From positions 1-6,144 of the forward strand of contig CAMWJM010000082.1 in NCBI GenBank assembly GCA_947174575.1: a stretch of 6,144 nt of DNA, read 5' to 3'. The notes under the pieces were generated by a model, which was given only the letters and a program-made list of their open reading frames with translations, was not told the origin of the DNA and did no database searches. Source of the stretch: an uncultured Alistipes sp. (lineage in GTDB: Bacteria; Bacteroidota; Bacteroidia; Bacteroidales; Rikenellaceae). Both the position numbers and the translations under genes were made by a program. Positions 1 to 6,135 of the stretch are shown here, piece after piece (the first letter of the stretch is position 1; each line of letters starts with the position of its first letter).

Positions 1-2214
1 GACATTGCCAGCCGCGAAAGACGAGGATGCCCAGTAGGCGCCGCGCGCGCCGACAGGCGCCAAGGCTCCCGACGTGCCGTAGCGGTAGCCCGCGGCAGGG
101 TAATCAGCCGTGATCGTCTGGGCATAGTTGGTGTAGAACTTCCAACCGTTCGAGAACGTAGTGTTTGCGACATTGAAGTCAGCCGCAGTCGTCGAACCAT
201 ACTGGTTCGTCCACGTTACGTTCTTAACGAACTGAATCCAGGTATCCTGGGGCGGTACGCGCCAGCCTACCGGACACGGGTCGTAGATCGACTTGGCGCC
301 CTTGTTGGTATTGTAGCTGGTCTTGTTGATCGTCGTCTGGGTGTTAGGATTGCCCCAGAGGTTGTCGGCCTGCGTCGTCCAGTCCGTGATACCGAGCCAG
401 TCGTATACCACAGCGTCGCGCTGGCAGATGAACGTCGTCGGGTTCTGACGAGCATAGGCGATACGAGCGGACGTCGTGGTGCCGGCGGTAGCCTGATCGG
501 CGGTAGCCAGCACGCTCATCGTAGCTTTCGGGCCTACGGCCGTCATGCCCGAACCCAGGAACGGATCCTTACGACCCCACTGGTAGTAGAGACCGTAAGC
601 AGCGGTCGTAAGACCGGCGTCCGATGCACCCAGGTTACGATCCATAGCCTGATAGCTACGCGAACCGCCGACATGAGTAACAGGTGCTGCCGTATCCGGA
701 TCGTACTGGGTCGACCAGATGTGCCAACTCCAAGCCACTGCGCCTGCAGCGTCGTTGACAGCCAGCAGAGCGTTACCCTCGATTGCGGGCATGCCGATCA
801 TGCCGGCAGTGGAGAAGTATACCTTCTTGTTCTCGACATCGAGCTTGACGTTCTTGATCAGACCGTTAGTGGTCGTACCCGTCTCCCACAGGAGGCTGAC
901 GGTAGCAGGATTCACAGTGAACGGATTGATCGCAGGAGCATTCTGCGTCTTGGTGTTGGGAGCGATACCGGTCGTTGCCGAGAAAGCCTGGGTCGTGGCA
1001 CCGTTGCCGCCCGTCGCAGCATTGAACACATACACCTGACCGGCCTCGTGCGTCAAGTAGCAGTTGGCGGTACCGGCAGCGCTCAAGTCGATGACATCGG
1101 CAGTCGTTACACGGCCGTCGCCATTGGCGTTGGCACCCTTGATCGTGGCGGTGATGTTGTAGCAGGTGTTGCGCTTGATGTCATAGTTCTTCGTGTCGTC
1201 GGTACCCGGGAAGATGCGGTAAGCGATCTTCTTGGCCTTGGCACCGTTCGAAGGATTCGTATAGGTACCCGTGATCTCGAGATACGAGCTGTGAGCGGGT
1301 GCGTTCCACCAGTTCTTGCTCTGCTTGGTGGTCGACGTACCGTCGCCGCGCATGTTCTCGGGAATGTAGAACGTTACCGACGAACCCGAAGCATTCTTCA
1401 GATTGTTGACGTTGATGCTGTGCGAAACAAGCTGGTCGATATAGTTGGTCTTGACAGACTTCAGACTATCGACATTGTTGGCATAGTAGAACTTCGTAGC
1501 TGCGCTGCACAGGTTCACATCGGTATCGGCAACGAAAGCACCGAATGCCGCATCCTGCTTCAGGGTCAGCACGACCTTGGCGCAGATACGCTCCAACTTG
1601 ATCTCCTGCGTACCGGTAACGGCCTTCAGATCGTACTTGGCCACCATGGGAAGACCCTTGCTGGTCAGGTAAGCACCGCCGAAACCGCCTTCGGGAGTAG
1701 CGAACGTCTTCTGCATGAAGCTCGAGAGTCTGCCCGTGAAACCTTTCAGAGCATCCTCGCCTACGTTGGCGATGAAATAGGTAGTCGTGGGATTGCCGTT
1801 AGCATCGTAGAGATCGACGCTGACCGTATTGTCCGACGAAATGGTGTCGTAGTACTGACCTACCTGCAGCGTCGAATTCACACCCGTACCGGAGAACTGC
1901 ATTACCCACAGGTTGAAGATCTTGCTCTCGGCAGCCGTTGCAGGAACCGTCGGATCCTCGTCGTCATCGGCACGAGTAGCCGCATCCAGAGCAACGGAGA
2001 GCGACTCGTCCTCGGCTACGGCACGGCTTTCGGGAGTAGCCGCAACCACATTCATCTCGGGAACGGAGAAGTTCAGAGTCATGGTGACCTTCTCGCCGAC
2101 AGGCTGCAAACCGCCGGTCTCGCTGTTATCGACGGTAGCATCAAAATCCTCGCTGCAGGCTGCGAAAGCCAGAGCGGCGGCAGCGATCAGCAATGTTTTT
2201 TGAAAGATTTTCAT
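1..2214 (-). CDS. DUF4906-like fimbrial tip/adhesin candidate with C-terminal FISUMP-like domain, partial
   Basis: Large surface lipoprotein, at least 738 residues, running off the left edge without a stop. The ATG at 2214 is fixed by an in-frame TAA at 2221-2223. Signal peptide with lipobox F17-A18-A19-C20, then SED, an acidic start typical of surface-exported Bacteroidota lipoproteins. Residues about 45-380 resemble DUF4906-type fimbrial proteins: KIFNLWVMQF (98-107), ERICAKVVLTL (208-218), YIPENMRG (283-290), YLEITGTY (311-318), KRNTCYNITATIKG (347-360). Then GTANCYLTH (381-389) opens a second region. The C-terminal part is FISUMP-like: WSWHIW (495-500), MDRNLGA (524-530), YYQWGRKDPF (543-552), CPVGWRVPP (647-655), YPAAGYR (705-711), YWASS (727-731). 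Family proteins usually end a few dozen residues after the last motif, so little is missing. Its size, last position and modular shape suggest a tip or ligand-binding subunit; this is inference. Confidence 0.83.
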   Translation of the reverse strand, partial: MKIFQKTLLIAAAALAFAACSEDFDATVDNSETGGLQPVGEKVTMTLNFSVPEMNVVAATPESRAVAEDESLSVALDAATRADDDEDPTVPATAAESKIFNLWVMQFSGTGVNSTLQVGQYYDTISSDNTVSVDLYDANGNPTTTYFIANVGEDALKGFTGRLSSFMQKTFATPEGGFGGAYLTSKGLPMVAKYDLKAVTGTQEIKLERICAKVVLTLKQDAAFGAFVADTDVNLCSAATKFYYANNVDSLKSVKTNYIDQLVSHSINVNNLKNASGSSVTFYIPENMRGDGTSTTKQSKNWWNAPAHSSYLEITGTYTNPSNGAKAKKIAYRIFPGTDDTKNYDIKRNTCYNITATIKGANANGDGRVTTADVIDLSAAGTANCYLTHEAGQVYVFNAATGGNGATTQAFSATTGIAPNTKTQNAPAINPFTVNPATVSLLWETGTTTNGLIKNVKLDVENKKVYFSTAGMIGMPAIEGNALLAVNDAAGAVAWSWHIWSTQYDPDTAAPVTHVGGSRSYQAMDRNLGASDAGLTTAAYGLYYQWGRKDPFLGSGMTAVGPKATMSVLATADQATAGTTTSARIAYARQNPTTFICQRDAVVYDWLGITDWTTQADNLWGNPNTQTTINKTSYNTNKGAKSIYDPCPVGWRVPPQDTWIQFVKNVTWTNQYGSTTAADFNVANTTFSNGWKFYTNYAQTITADYPAAGYRYGTSGALAPVGARGAYWASSSFAAGNV

Positions 2215-2284
2215 AATCGTTTAAAAATTAAAGTTGTATGTATTTCGAATTTAAATGTCGACAATATATCGAATGCACGGTTGC
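2215..2284 (-). promoter_or_regulatory. A/T-rich 70-base spacer and leader of gene 4
   Basis: The spacer between the gene 3 TAG and the gene 4 ATG is strongly A/T-rich near gene 4 (CTTTAATTTTTAAACGATT on the minus strand) and has no Shine-Dalgarno site. It includes the small palindromes ATTTAAAT and TTCGAA next to each other. No TTTG/TAnnTTTG promoter pair and no terminator-like stem are visible, so genes 3 and 4 are probably on one transcript. Confidence 0.45.
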
Positions 2285-3604
2285 CTACGCGTCTGCTCCC
2301 ATATCGCCCGAATCGGAATTGTTCGCATTCCAATTGGGGTTGGCGGGCGTACCGTGGAACGAATCGCCCAGCCCCGTCTCCGAATCACCACCGTCCGACC
2401 AGGTGTCGTTGCCGGCGAGCGGAGCCGTGAGCGTCGGGAAATCCGCGATATCGGTATCCCAGTTCGGGTTGCCGATCCAACCGCCGGGCTTGACGATAGG
2501 AATGAACGAACCGCCGAGTTCGGTCTCCTCCCAGGTGATGTCCAACCACCATTCGCCGACGACGACCGAGCCATGGGGCCACTCGCCAATGCCATCGTCG
2601 TAGTCATCGCCCTCGCCCCAAGTCAATTCGGTCCAGGGAATGACGTTGAGAATAAGCACCAGCTTGGAACCCGTCAGCTTCAGGCTGAAATTATAGTGGT
2701 AACCGGCAGCCAATGCCATGTTCTTGATCGTAGCGGGCAGCGGCGACGCAGTCTCGGAACCGTTGAACGCGACATCCATCTTCACCCCGAAGTCGGCCTT
2801 CTTCTTGGGCAGCACGATGTCGGTACCCACGAAGTTGACTTTCGAGCCGGAAACAGCGCTGAACTTCGATTCCGGAATGGAGTAACGGCAACTTGCATCG
2901 TCCGCGATCGTCCACGAATCGGGCTTCCAGAGCGAGCAAATCGCATCGACATACGGCGCCGGCGACATATAGGAAAGGTCGATGGTCTTAAACGCAATCT
3001 CGGTGATCTCTTTCTCCTCGGAGAGATCTTCGATCGGCATCACCGAGAAAGTCAGCTTGGCGCCATGACGCACCAACGTATTGAGCGCCACGGTTTGCGT
3101 CCCGGTCACGCTCGGCTCGACCAACTTGGACGTGAGCGAGCAAGCGTAATCGACGCCATGAGCGACCGAAATAATTTTATGCCCGGGAACCTCCATAGCC
3201 GGAGTTATGGCATAAAAATCGTAGGCATATTCGGCAGGCGGCAACTTCATGGAGATGCCGGTGCCCGCGGCGATCTTGCCGTCGGCATCGACGACGCAAG
3301 GCGTCAAAACACCATTCTTGTCAGCGACATACGTAGCCTCGGAGACGAACGTATCGTTGGCGATGTCGGCGTTCTCACCTGCACGCTCGAAAGCCAAGAC
3401 CCGCACCGTAGTACCCTCGGCCAAGGCCACGGGATCGCCGGGCGTGACACCCTCGACGCTGCGGACGACAGCCTGTGCGGAACGGGCACCCGCCAAGGTG
3501 AACTCGACCGTCACCTCTGCGGCAGCAGGTTTCGGAGCGCCCTCCTCGGACTTGTGGCATCCGGTCGCTGCAGCCAGCAACAAGATGAACAACAATTTTT
3601 TCAT
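2285..3604 (-). CDS. Fimbrillin-A clan lipoprotein (BF2992-like) with acidic Trp-rich tail, 439 aa
   Basis: Probable accessory or tip-proximal pilus subunit. The start is the ATG at 3604; a TTG two codons upstream is also open, but an in-frame TGA follows at 3611-3613 and MKKLLF is the normal beginning of a signal peptide. Lipobox T14-G15-C16 (AATGC), then HKSEE. The N-terminal half carries GTTVRVLAF (64-72), NDTFVSEATYVAD (83-95), LTPCVVDADGK (100-110) and EYAYDFYAITPA (125-136), which I recognise from the BF2992 group of fimbrillin-A-clan proteins. HGAKLTFSV (180-188) is the 'R(H/C).(A/C)KLTFS' strand. The fimbrillin core closes at LILNVIPWTE (317-326). Beyond it lie about 110 extra residues with 22 Asp/Glu, one Lys, no Arg and eight Trp, including two NPNW motifs (379-382, 422-425). 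Its neighbours end within about 15 residues of the same point. Stop is TAG. Family name is from memory of motifs and not verified. Confidence 0.82.
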   Translation of the reverse strand: MKKLLFILLLAAATGCHKSEEGAPKPAAAEVTVEFTLAGARSAQAVVRSVEGVTPGDPVALAEGTTVRVLAFERAGENADIANDTFVSEATYVADKNGVLTPCVVDADGKIAAGTGISMKLPPAEYAYDFYAITPAMEVPGHKIISVAHGVDYACSLTSKLVEPSVTGTQTVALNTLVRHGAKLTFSVMPIEDLSEEKEITEIAFKTIDLSYMSPAPYVDAICSLWKPDSWTIADDASCRYSIPESKFSAVSGSKVNFVGTDIVLPKKKADFGVKMDVAFNGSETASPLPATIKNMALAAGYHYNFSLKLTGSKLVLILNVIPWTELTWGEGDDYDDGIGEWPHGSVVVGEWWLDITWEETELGGSFIPIVKPGGWIGNPNWDTDIADFPTLTAPLAGNDTWSDGGDSETGLGDSFHGTPANPNWNANNSDSGDMGADA

Positions 3605-3640
3605 AAACAATCAATTAAAATATAAGCACACCCTATATTC
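3605..3640 (-). promoter_or_regulatory. A/T-rich leader of gene 3
   Basis: Before the ATG at 3604 the minus strand reads GCTTATATTTTAATTGATTGTTT with no Shine-Dalgarno site. TATATTTT (3624-3617) is one base from the Bacteroidales -7 motif TAnnTTTG, but no TTTG lies 19-21 bases upstream of it and the leader would be only about 12 bases, so I read this mainly as a translation leader. Confidence 0.4.
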
Positions 3641-3672
3641 GGAACCCTCGGCGGCGTTCGCCTCTTTTGCGG

Positions 3673-3727
3673 GGTCTCGGCGGGCGTCCGGAGCCTTATC
3701 GGCAAGACATCCGGACGCACGGAGACC
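3673..3727 (-). repeat. Long two-part hairpin between genes 2 and 3
   Basis: A 9-bp perfect stem (GCGTCCGGA at 3684-3692, TCCGGACGC at 3710-3718) is enclosed by a 6-bp outer stem (GGTCTC at 3673-3678, GAGACC at 3722-3727), separated by an asymmetric internal loop of 5 and 3 bases. The apical loop of 17 bases contains a minor GCC/GGC pairing. No T-tract follows on the minus strand, where CCGCAAAAG comes next. The structure sits in the widest gap of the block (162 bases) and is the most strongly folded part of it. It could attenuate transcription, block exonucleases, or be the remnant of a small inserted repeat element. Confidence 0.5.
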
Positions 3728-3741
3728 TTGTGAAAGTTGCG

Positions 3742-3759
3742 TGCCCGCCACGACGGGCA
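3742..3759 (-). repeat. Short hairpin directly after the gene 2 stop codon
   Basis: TGCCCG (3742-3747) and CGGGCA (3754-3759) form a perfect 6-bp, mostly G/C stem with a 6-base loop. On the minus strand it begins seven bases after the TAA of gene 2. The following bases (CGCAACTTTCAC) hold only a three-T run, so it is not a convincing terminator. It may stabilise the 3' end of the gene 2 message together with the larger hairpin beyond it. Confidence 0.4.
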
Positions 3760-3766
3760 TATTGGA

Positions 3767-4825
3767 TTAGAGCGGAACTACCACGGGATCGGGAACCTCG
3801 ATCCAATCGGTGATCGTAGCCGTCGGCGTGATCTCGGACACCGTGAAGACGAGGACGATTTCGTAAGCCGAACCGGCCTTGAAACCGACGGTGCTGTCGG
3901 CGTTGGTCGGCAGGGTCACGGCGATCGTCTTGCTACCCTCGTAGTCCGAAGTTTCGAGTTCCAGCTTGAAGGTGCCGTCCTCGGCAACGGGGGCTACCAT
4001 GGCGTAACCGCACTCGACCTTGTTGTGCTCGGTCTCGCTGGCCTCCACACCGACTTCCAGACCATCGGAGTAGTCGATAGCGGTGTAATCCGAGAACTTC
4101 TTGGCGACCAAGTCGATGTCCTTGGATTCCGTGGCGAAATCGACCGTAGCGGGCAACGTGATCTCGCATGCCTCGGGCTGATCCTTCACCGTGATGGAGG
4201 TGATTTTGCCCCAGCGGGCCTTGGCATCGTCGTCCTTGGCGTAGGCCGAAATCTTGATCCAAGTCAACTGGTGCTCGAAATTGAAGATCTTGCCGGTCTT
4301 GCCGAAACGCGACGCGGTAGCCTTGTTAGCCTCCAGCTCCTGGGTCAGCATGATGTCGGTATCGCCGTCGATAGCGATCGTAGCGACACCGCCCGTGAAC
4401 GAAGTCGTACGGGGGTACCAGCCGACCATCTTGGTGTTGTTGCCATTGGTCTGGTAGTACTGCTTGGTCGCGAAGACGATAGCCGTAGCATCGGTCTCGG
4501 AGAGCGTACCCTTCCAAGTGGCGTTCAGCGCGGAAGCAGCCGAATAATCGGCGGGATAGCCCGAAACGCCCTCGTCGATGCGCGCGAATGCTACCGCCAA
4601 GTCCTCGGTGCGAGCGGCCCGGATGACACCTTCGCCGCGCGTAGGACGCACCAGATCGGCTTTCGAAACGACCTCGCCGATCTTGGACATACCTGCGCTC
4701 AAGCGGATTTCATCGCCCCTGTCGATATCCGAGAAATCGGTCTTCTTGGAGCATCCAGCCAACAACGCAACGGCCAACAACATGCTCCCCAGCGGGAAGA
4801 TCATGCCTTTTACAAACGTTTTCAT
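3767..4825 (-). CDS. Fimbrillin family lipoprotein, 352 aa
   Basis: Probable structural pilus subunit of the Mfa-like/fimbrillin clan. The ATG at 4825 is fixed by an in-frame TAA at 4832-4834, just upstream. Signal peptide: Lys2 and Lys6, hydrophobic stretch about 8-22, lipobox L22-A23-G24-C25, then SKK. A linker rich in arginine (PTRGE at 61-65, AARTED at 70-75) could hold the maturation cleavage site. The core has GWYPRTTSF (135-143), DGDTDIMLTQE (153-163), FNFEHQLTWIKISAYA (181-196) and WGKITSITVK (205-214), the arrangement seen in many Bacteroidales fimbrillins. It ends in YEIVLVFTVSEITPTATITDW, the two final strands, and stops with TAA eight residues or so later. It shares WGKI..ITVK and the closing 'TAT[IV]T[DE]W' motif with the preceding gene, so the two look like diverged paralogues. 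Function as stalk subunit is inference. Confidence 0.87.
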   Translation of the reverse strand: MKTFVKGMIFPLGSMLLAVALLAGCSKKTDFSDIDRGDEIRLSAGMSKIGEVVSKADLVRPTRGEGVIRAARTEDLAVAFARIDEGVSGYPADYSAASALNATWKGTLSETDATAIVFATKQYYQTNGNNTKMVGWYPRTTSFTGGVATIAIDGDTDIMLTQELEANKATASRFGKTGKIFNFEHQLTWIKISAYAKDDDAKARWGKITSITVKDQPEACEITLPATVDFATESKDIDLVAKKFSDYTAIDYSDGLEVGVEASETEHNKVECGYAMVAPVAEDGTFKLELETSDYEGSKTIAVTLPTNADSTVGFKAGSAYEIVLVFTVSEITPTATITDWIEVPDPVVVPL

Positions 4826-4845
4826 TGTTCTTTAAATTTAAAAAG
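4826..4845 (-). promoter_or_regulatory. A/T-rich leader of fimbrillin gene 2
   Basis: The minus-strand bases before the ATG at 4825 read CTTTTTAAATTTAAAGAACA. AAAGAAC gives at most a weak purine stretch; the A/T-rich TTTTTAAATTT block resembles that before gene 1 (TTTTAAATTTTT). It probably acts as the ribosome landing site. It also holds the only T-run downstream of the strong hairpin at 4860-4887, so the two elements may work together. Confidence 0.45.
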
Positions 4846-4859
4846 TCTTGCTTTTGCGA

Positions 4860-4887
4860 CTGTAAGGGGACATTCAACCCCTTACAG
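4860..4887 (-). terminator. Perfect 10-bp hairpin between fimbrillin genes 1 and 2 (attenuator-like)
   Basis: CTGTAAGGGG (4860-4869) and CCCCTTACAG (4878-4887) form a perfect 10-bp stem with an 8-base loop. In the transcript, the stem ends about 34 bases before the ATG of gene 2. No T-run follows directly; a run of five T occurs about 15 bases later, at the start of the A/T-rich leader. This makes it a poor classical terminator but a plausible partial terminator, RNase barrier or regulatory hairpin in a polycistronic message. The stem itself is certain; its role is inference. Confidence 0.55.
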
Positions 4888-4904
4888 CCAAAACAGGCTC
4901 CGCA

Positions 4905-4921
4905 TCGCGGACAAACCGCGA
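4905..4921 (-). repeat. Small GC-rich inverted repeat just after the first fimbrillin stop
   Basis: A 6-base stem (TCGCGG at 4905-4910 and CCGCGA at 4916-4921, plus strand) encloses a 5-base loop. It starts 13 bases past the TAG of the first fimbrillin gene on the minus strand. No T-run follows it. It may protect the 3' end of the first message or be chance in GC-rich DNA. Confidence 0.35.
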
Positions 4922-4934
4922 AAACGGGAGAAAA

Positions 4935-6062
4935 CTACTCGACGGGCACCTCGGCCGAACCGCCGTCTTCCCACTCCGTAACGGTAGCCGTAGCCTCGAT
5001 GACGGTGGCCTTGAAGGTCAGGTTGACATCGAACTTCTTGGCAGCGGTCGAACCCGTAACGTCAGCACCGTCCTTCTTCAGGTAAACGGGAACTTCGATA
5101 GGATCGTCGATCTTCTCGGTCTTGACGATCAGCGTGTAAGCCGGAGAGCCGGCAACAGCCGTCACGGGGCAAACGATCGAGTAAGCGACAGCGACGGGAT
5201 CGACTACCTTATCCTCGGAACCCTCTACCTCCGGATCTGCGGGAACATCGAACTCCAGTTCGTAGGCCTGGCTTTCGAAAGCGTTGTCCGTAGCTACCTT
5301 GGGATCGGCATCCTGGTCGATGATGTAGGTCTTGAACTCGACAGGCTCCGTGTAAGCGTTGGTCCTAGTAGAGGTGTAAGGTACAGCCCTGCCCAAGTCC
5401 ACCTGGATCTTGCTGTTCACCTCTTTCACCGTGATCTTCTCGATCTTACCCCAAGCGTCGTGAGCATATTCGTTCTCGGCCTTGACGTTGATCGTCAGCT
5501 TGGTCAGCATGTGCACGAAAGCGAGGTTGGGATAGGTCTTGGCCAATGCCTGTGCCTTGGTCGACGAAACCTGCGGTGCCAGCATGAAGTCCTCGCAACC
5601 CGTAATCGTAGCCGTTACGTACGAGGTCACGTCATCGCCATCGCTGGAATAGCTGATGGTGTTTAAAGCCAAGTCTGCCGGATAGATACCGCACAGATAG
5701 ATGGTGCTGCCGTTGGTGGGATAGAAATAGCTACCCGTGAAACCCGTCGTGTCGTAGGGCTTGTTGTTGGGAGTCTCGTCCGTCTTGGCAGCAGTGAAGG
5801 TCATCGTACCGTCGGCGTAAAGCGTACCCTTGTAGTTCATATCGGTGGTGGTCGTCAGCACGCGAGCCTTCAGCACGTTGTCGGCAGCGATAGCGCCCTC
5901 GAACGGAGTACGGGTCGTGACATCGATGTCACCGATGCCATAAGCCTTCGACGAAGCCATGATCTCAACATCGTCGCCCTCGACAGGACGAATAGCCAAC
6001 TCGCTCTTCGAACAACTTGCCATAGCTGCTACGGCAAGCAGAGAGAAAAATAACTGTTTCAT
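4935..6062 (-). CDS. Fimbrillin-like (Mfa-like) surface lipoprotein, 375 aa
   Basis: Probable pilus subunit exported as a lipoprotein and assembled on the outer membrane. The ATG at 6062 is chosen because it begins a textbook lipoprotein signal: Lys2, hydrophobic residues 4-15, then lipobox M14-A15-S16-C17, followed by SKSE. The frame stays open upstream to a TTG at 6134, but that would bury the signal peptide behind 24 polar residues. After the signal comes a polar linker with TTRTP (Arg51), a possible maturation cleavage site. The core contains LAFVHMLTKLTINVKAE (about 180-196), the usual 'F.H.L.KL.' strand of fimbrillins, then WGKI..ITVK (204-213). The C-terminus ends ATATVTEWEDGG, a typical last strand of Mfa-like_1 proteins, and stops with TAG. 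First gene of the visible block, 109 bases before the next. Family assignment is from recognised motifs, not a search; whether it is stalk, anchor or tip is unknown. Confidence 0.85.
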   Translation of the reverse strand: MKQLFFSLLAVAAMASCSKSELAIRPVEGDDVEIMASSKAYGIGDIDVTTRTPFEGAIAADNVLKARVLTTTTDMNYKGTLYADGTMTFTAAKTDETPNNKPYDTTGFTGSYFYPTNGSTIYLCGIYPADLALNTISYSSDGDDVTSYVTATITGCEDFMLAPQVSSTKAQALAKTYPNLAFVHMLTKLTINVKAENEYAHDAWGKIEKITVKEVNSKIQVDLGRAVPYTSTRTNAYTEPVEFKTYIIDQDADPKVATDNAFESQAYELEFDVPADPEVEGSEDKVVDPVAVAYSIVCPVTAVAGSPAYTLIVKTEKIDDPIEVPVYLKKDGADVTGSTAAKKFDVNLTFKATVIEATATVTEWEDGGSAEVPVE

Positions 6063-6102
6063 TGTAGAAAAATTTAAAAGTGAATTGAGATTTGATTGCT
6101 GA
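6063..6102 (-). promoter_or_regulatory. A/T-rich leader of the first fimbrillin gene, no Shine-Dalgarno
   Basis: The bases just before the ATG at 6062 read CTTTTAAATTTTTCTACA on the minus strand. No purine-rich Shine-Dalgarno sequence lies at the normal distance. In Bacteroidota, A/T-rich unstructured leaders drive translation start, and this stretch stands out from the GC-rich coding DNA around it. It supports the ATG at 6062 over the upstream TTG. Confidence 0.5.
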
Positions 6103-6135
6103 ATTAAGTATCTGAAATTATAAGGTTTTCGCAAA
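6103..6135 (-). promoter_or_regulatory. Weak Bacteroides-type promoter candidate for the fimbrial block
   Basis: On the minus strand a TTTG (6135-6132) is followed after 21 bases by TACTTAAT (6110-6103). Known Bacteroidales promoters have TTTG near -33 and TAnnTTTG near -7, separated by about 19-21 bases. The -33 part and the spacing fit, but the -7 part keeps only TA and one T of the consensus. Transcription would start around 6095, leaving a leader of about 33 bases before the ATG at 6062. The window ends just upstream, so a better promoter further right cannot be excluded. Confidence 0.25.

Noticed and set aside
2243..2262. Palindromes ATTTAAAT and TTCGAA before gene 4 as an operator
   Set aside because: Short A/T palindromes are expected by chance in such a leader and no second copy is placed at an operator-like distance.
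673..2430. Long plus-strand reading frame of 585 codons opposite gene 4
   Set aside because: It is antisense to a gene with a clear signal peptide and family motifs, and its product is rich in Arg, Gly, Val and Ile with no recognisable domain. Biased GC-rich codons on the minus strand leave this frame open by chance.
3617..3624. TATATTTT as a -7 promoter element for gene 3
   Set aside because: No TTTG 19-21 bases upstream, and the resulting leader would be only about 12 bases.
2255..3625. Plus-strand frame of 456 codons opposite gene 3
   Set aside because: Antisense shadow: no signal peptide or motif, Arg/His-rich composition, and it spans both intergenic A/T leaders.
3737..4981. Plus-strand frame of 414 codons opposite gene 2
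   Set aside because: Same kind of codon-bias shadow, covering the gene 2 start, hairpin and gene 1 stop.
6063..6134. Upstream TTG start giving a 399-aa form of gene 1
   Set aside because: The extra 24 residues would sit in front of a complete lipoprotein signal, and the DNA there is A/T-rich leader with possible promoter elements.
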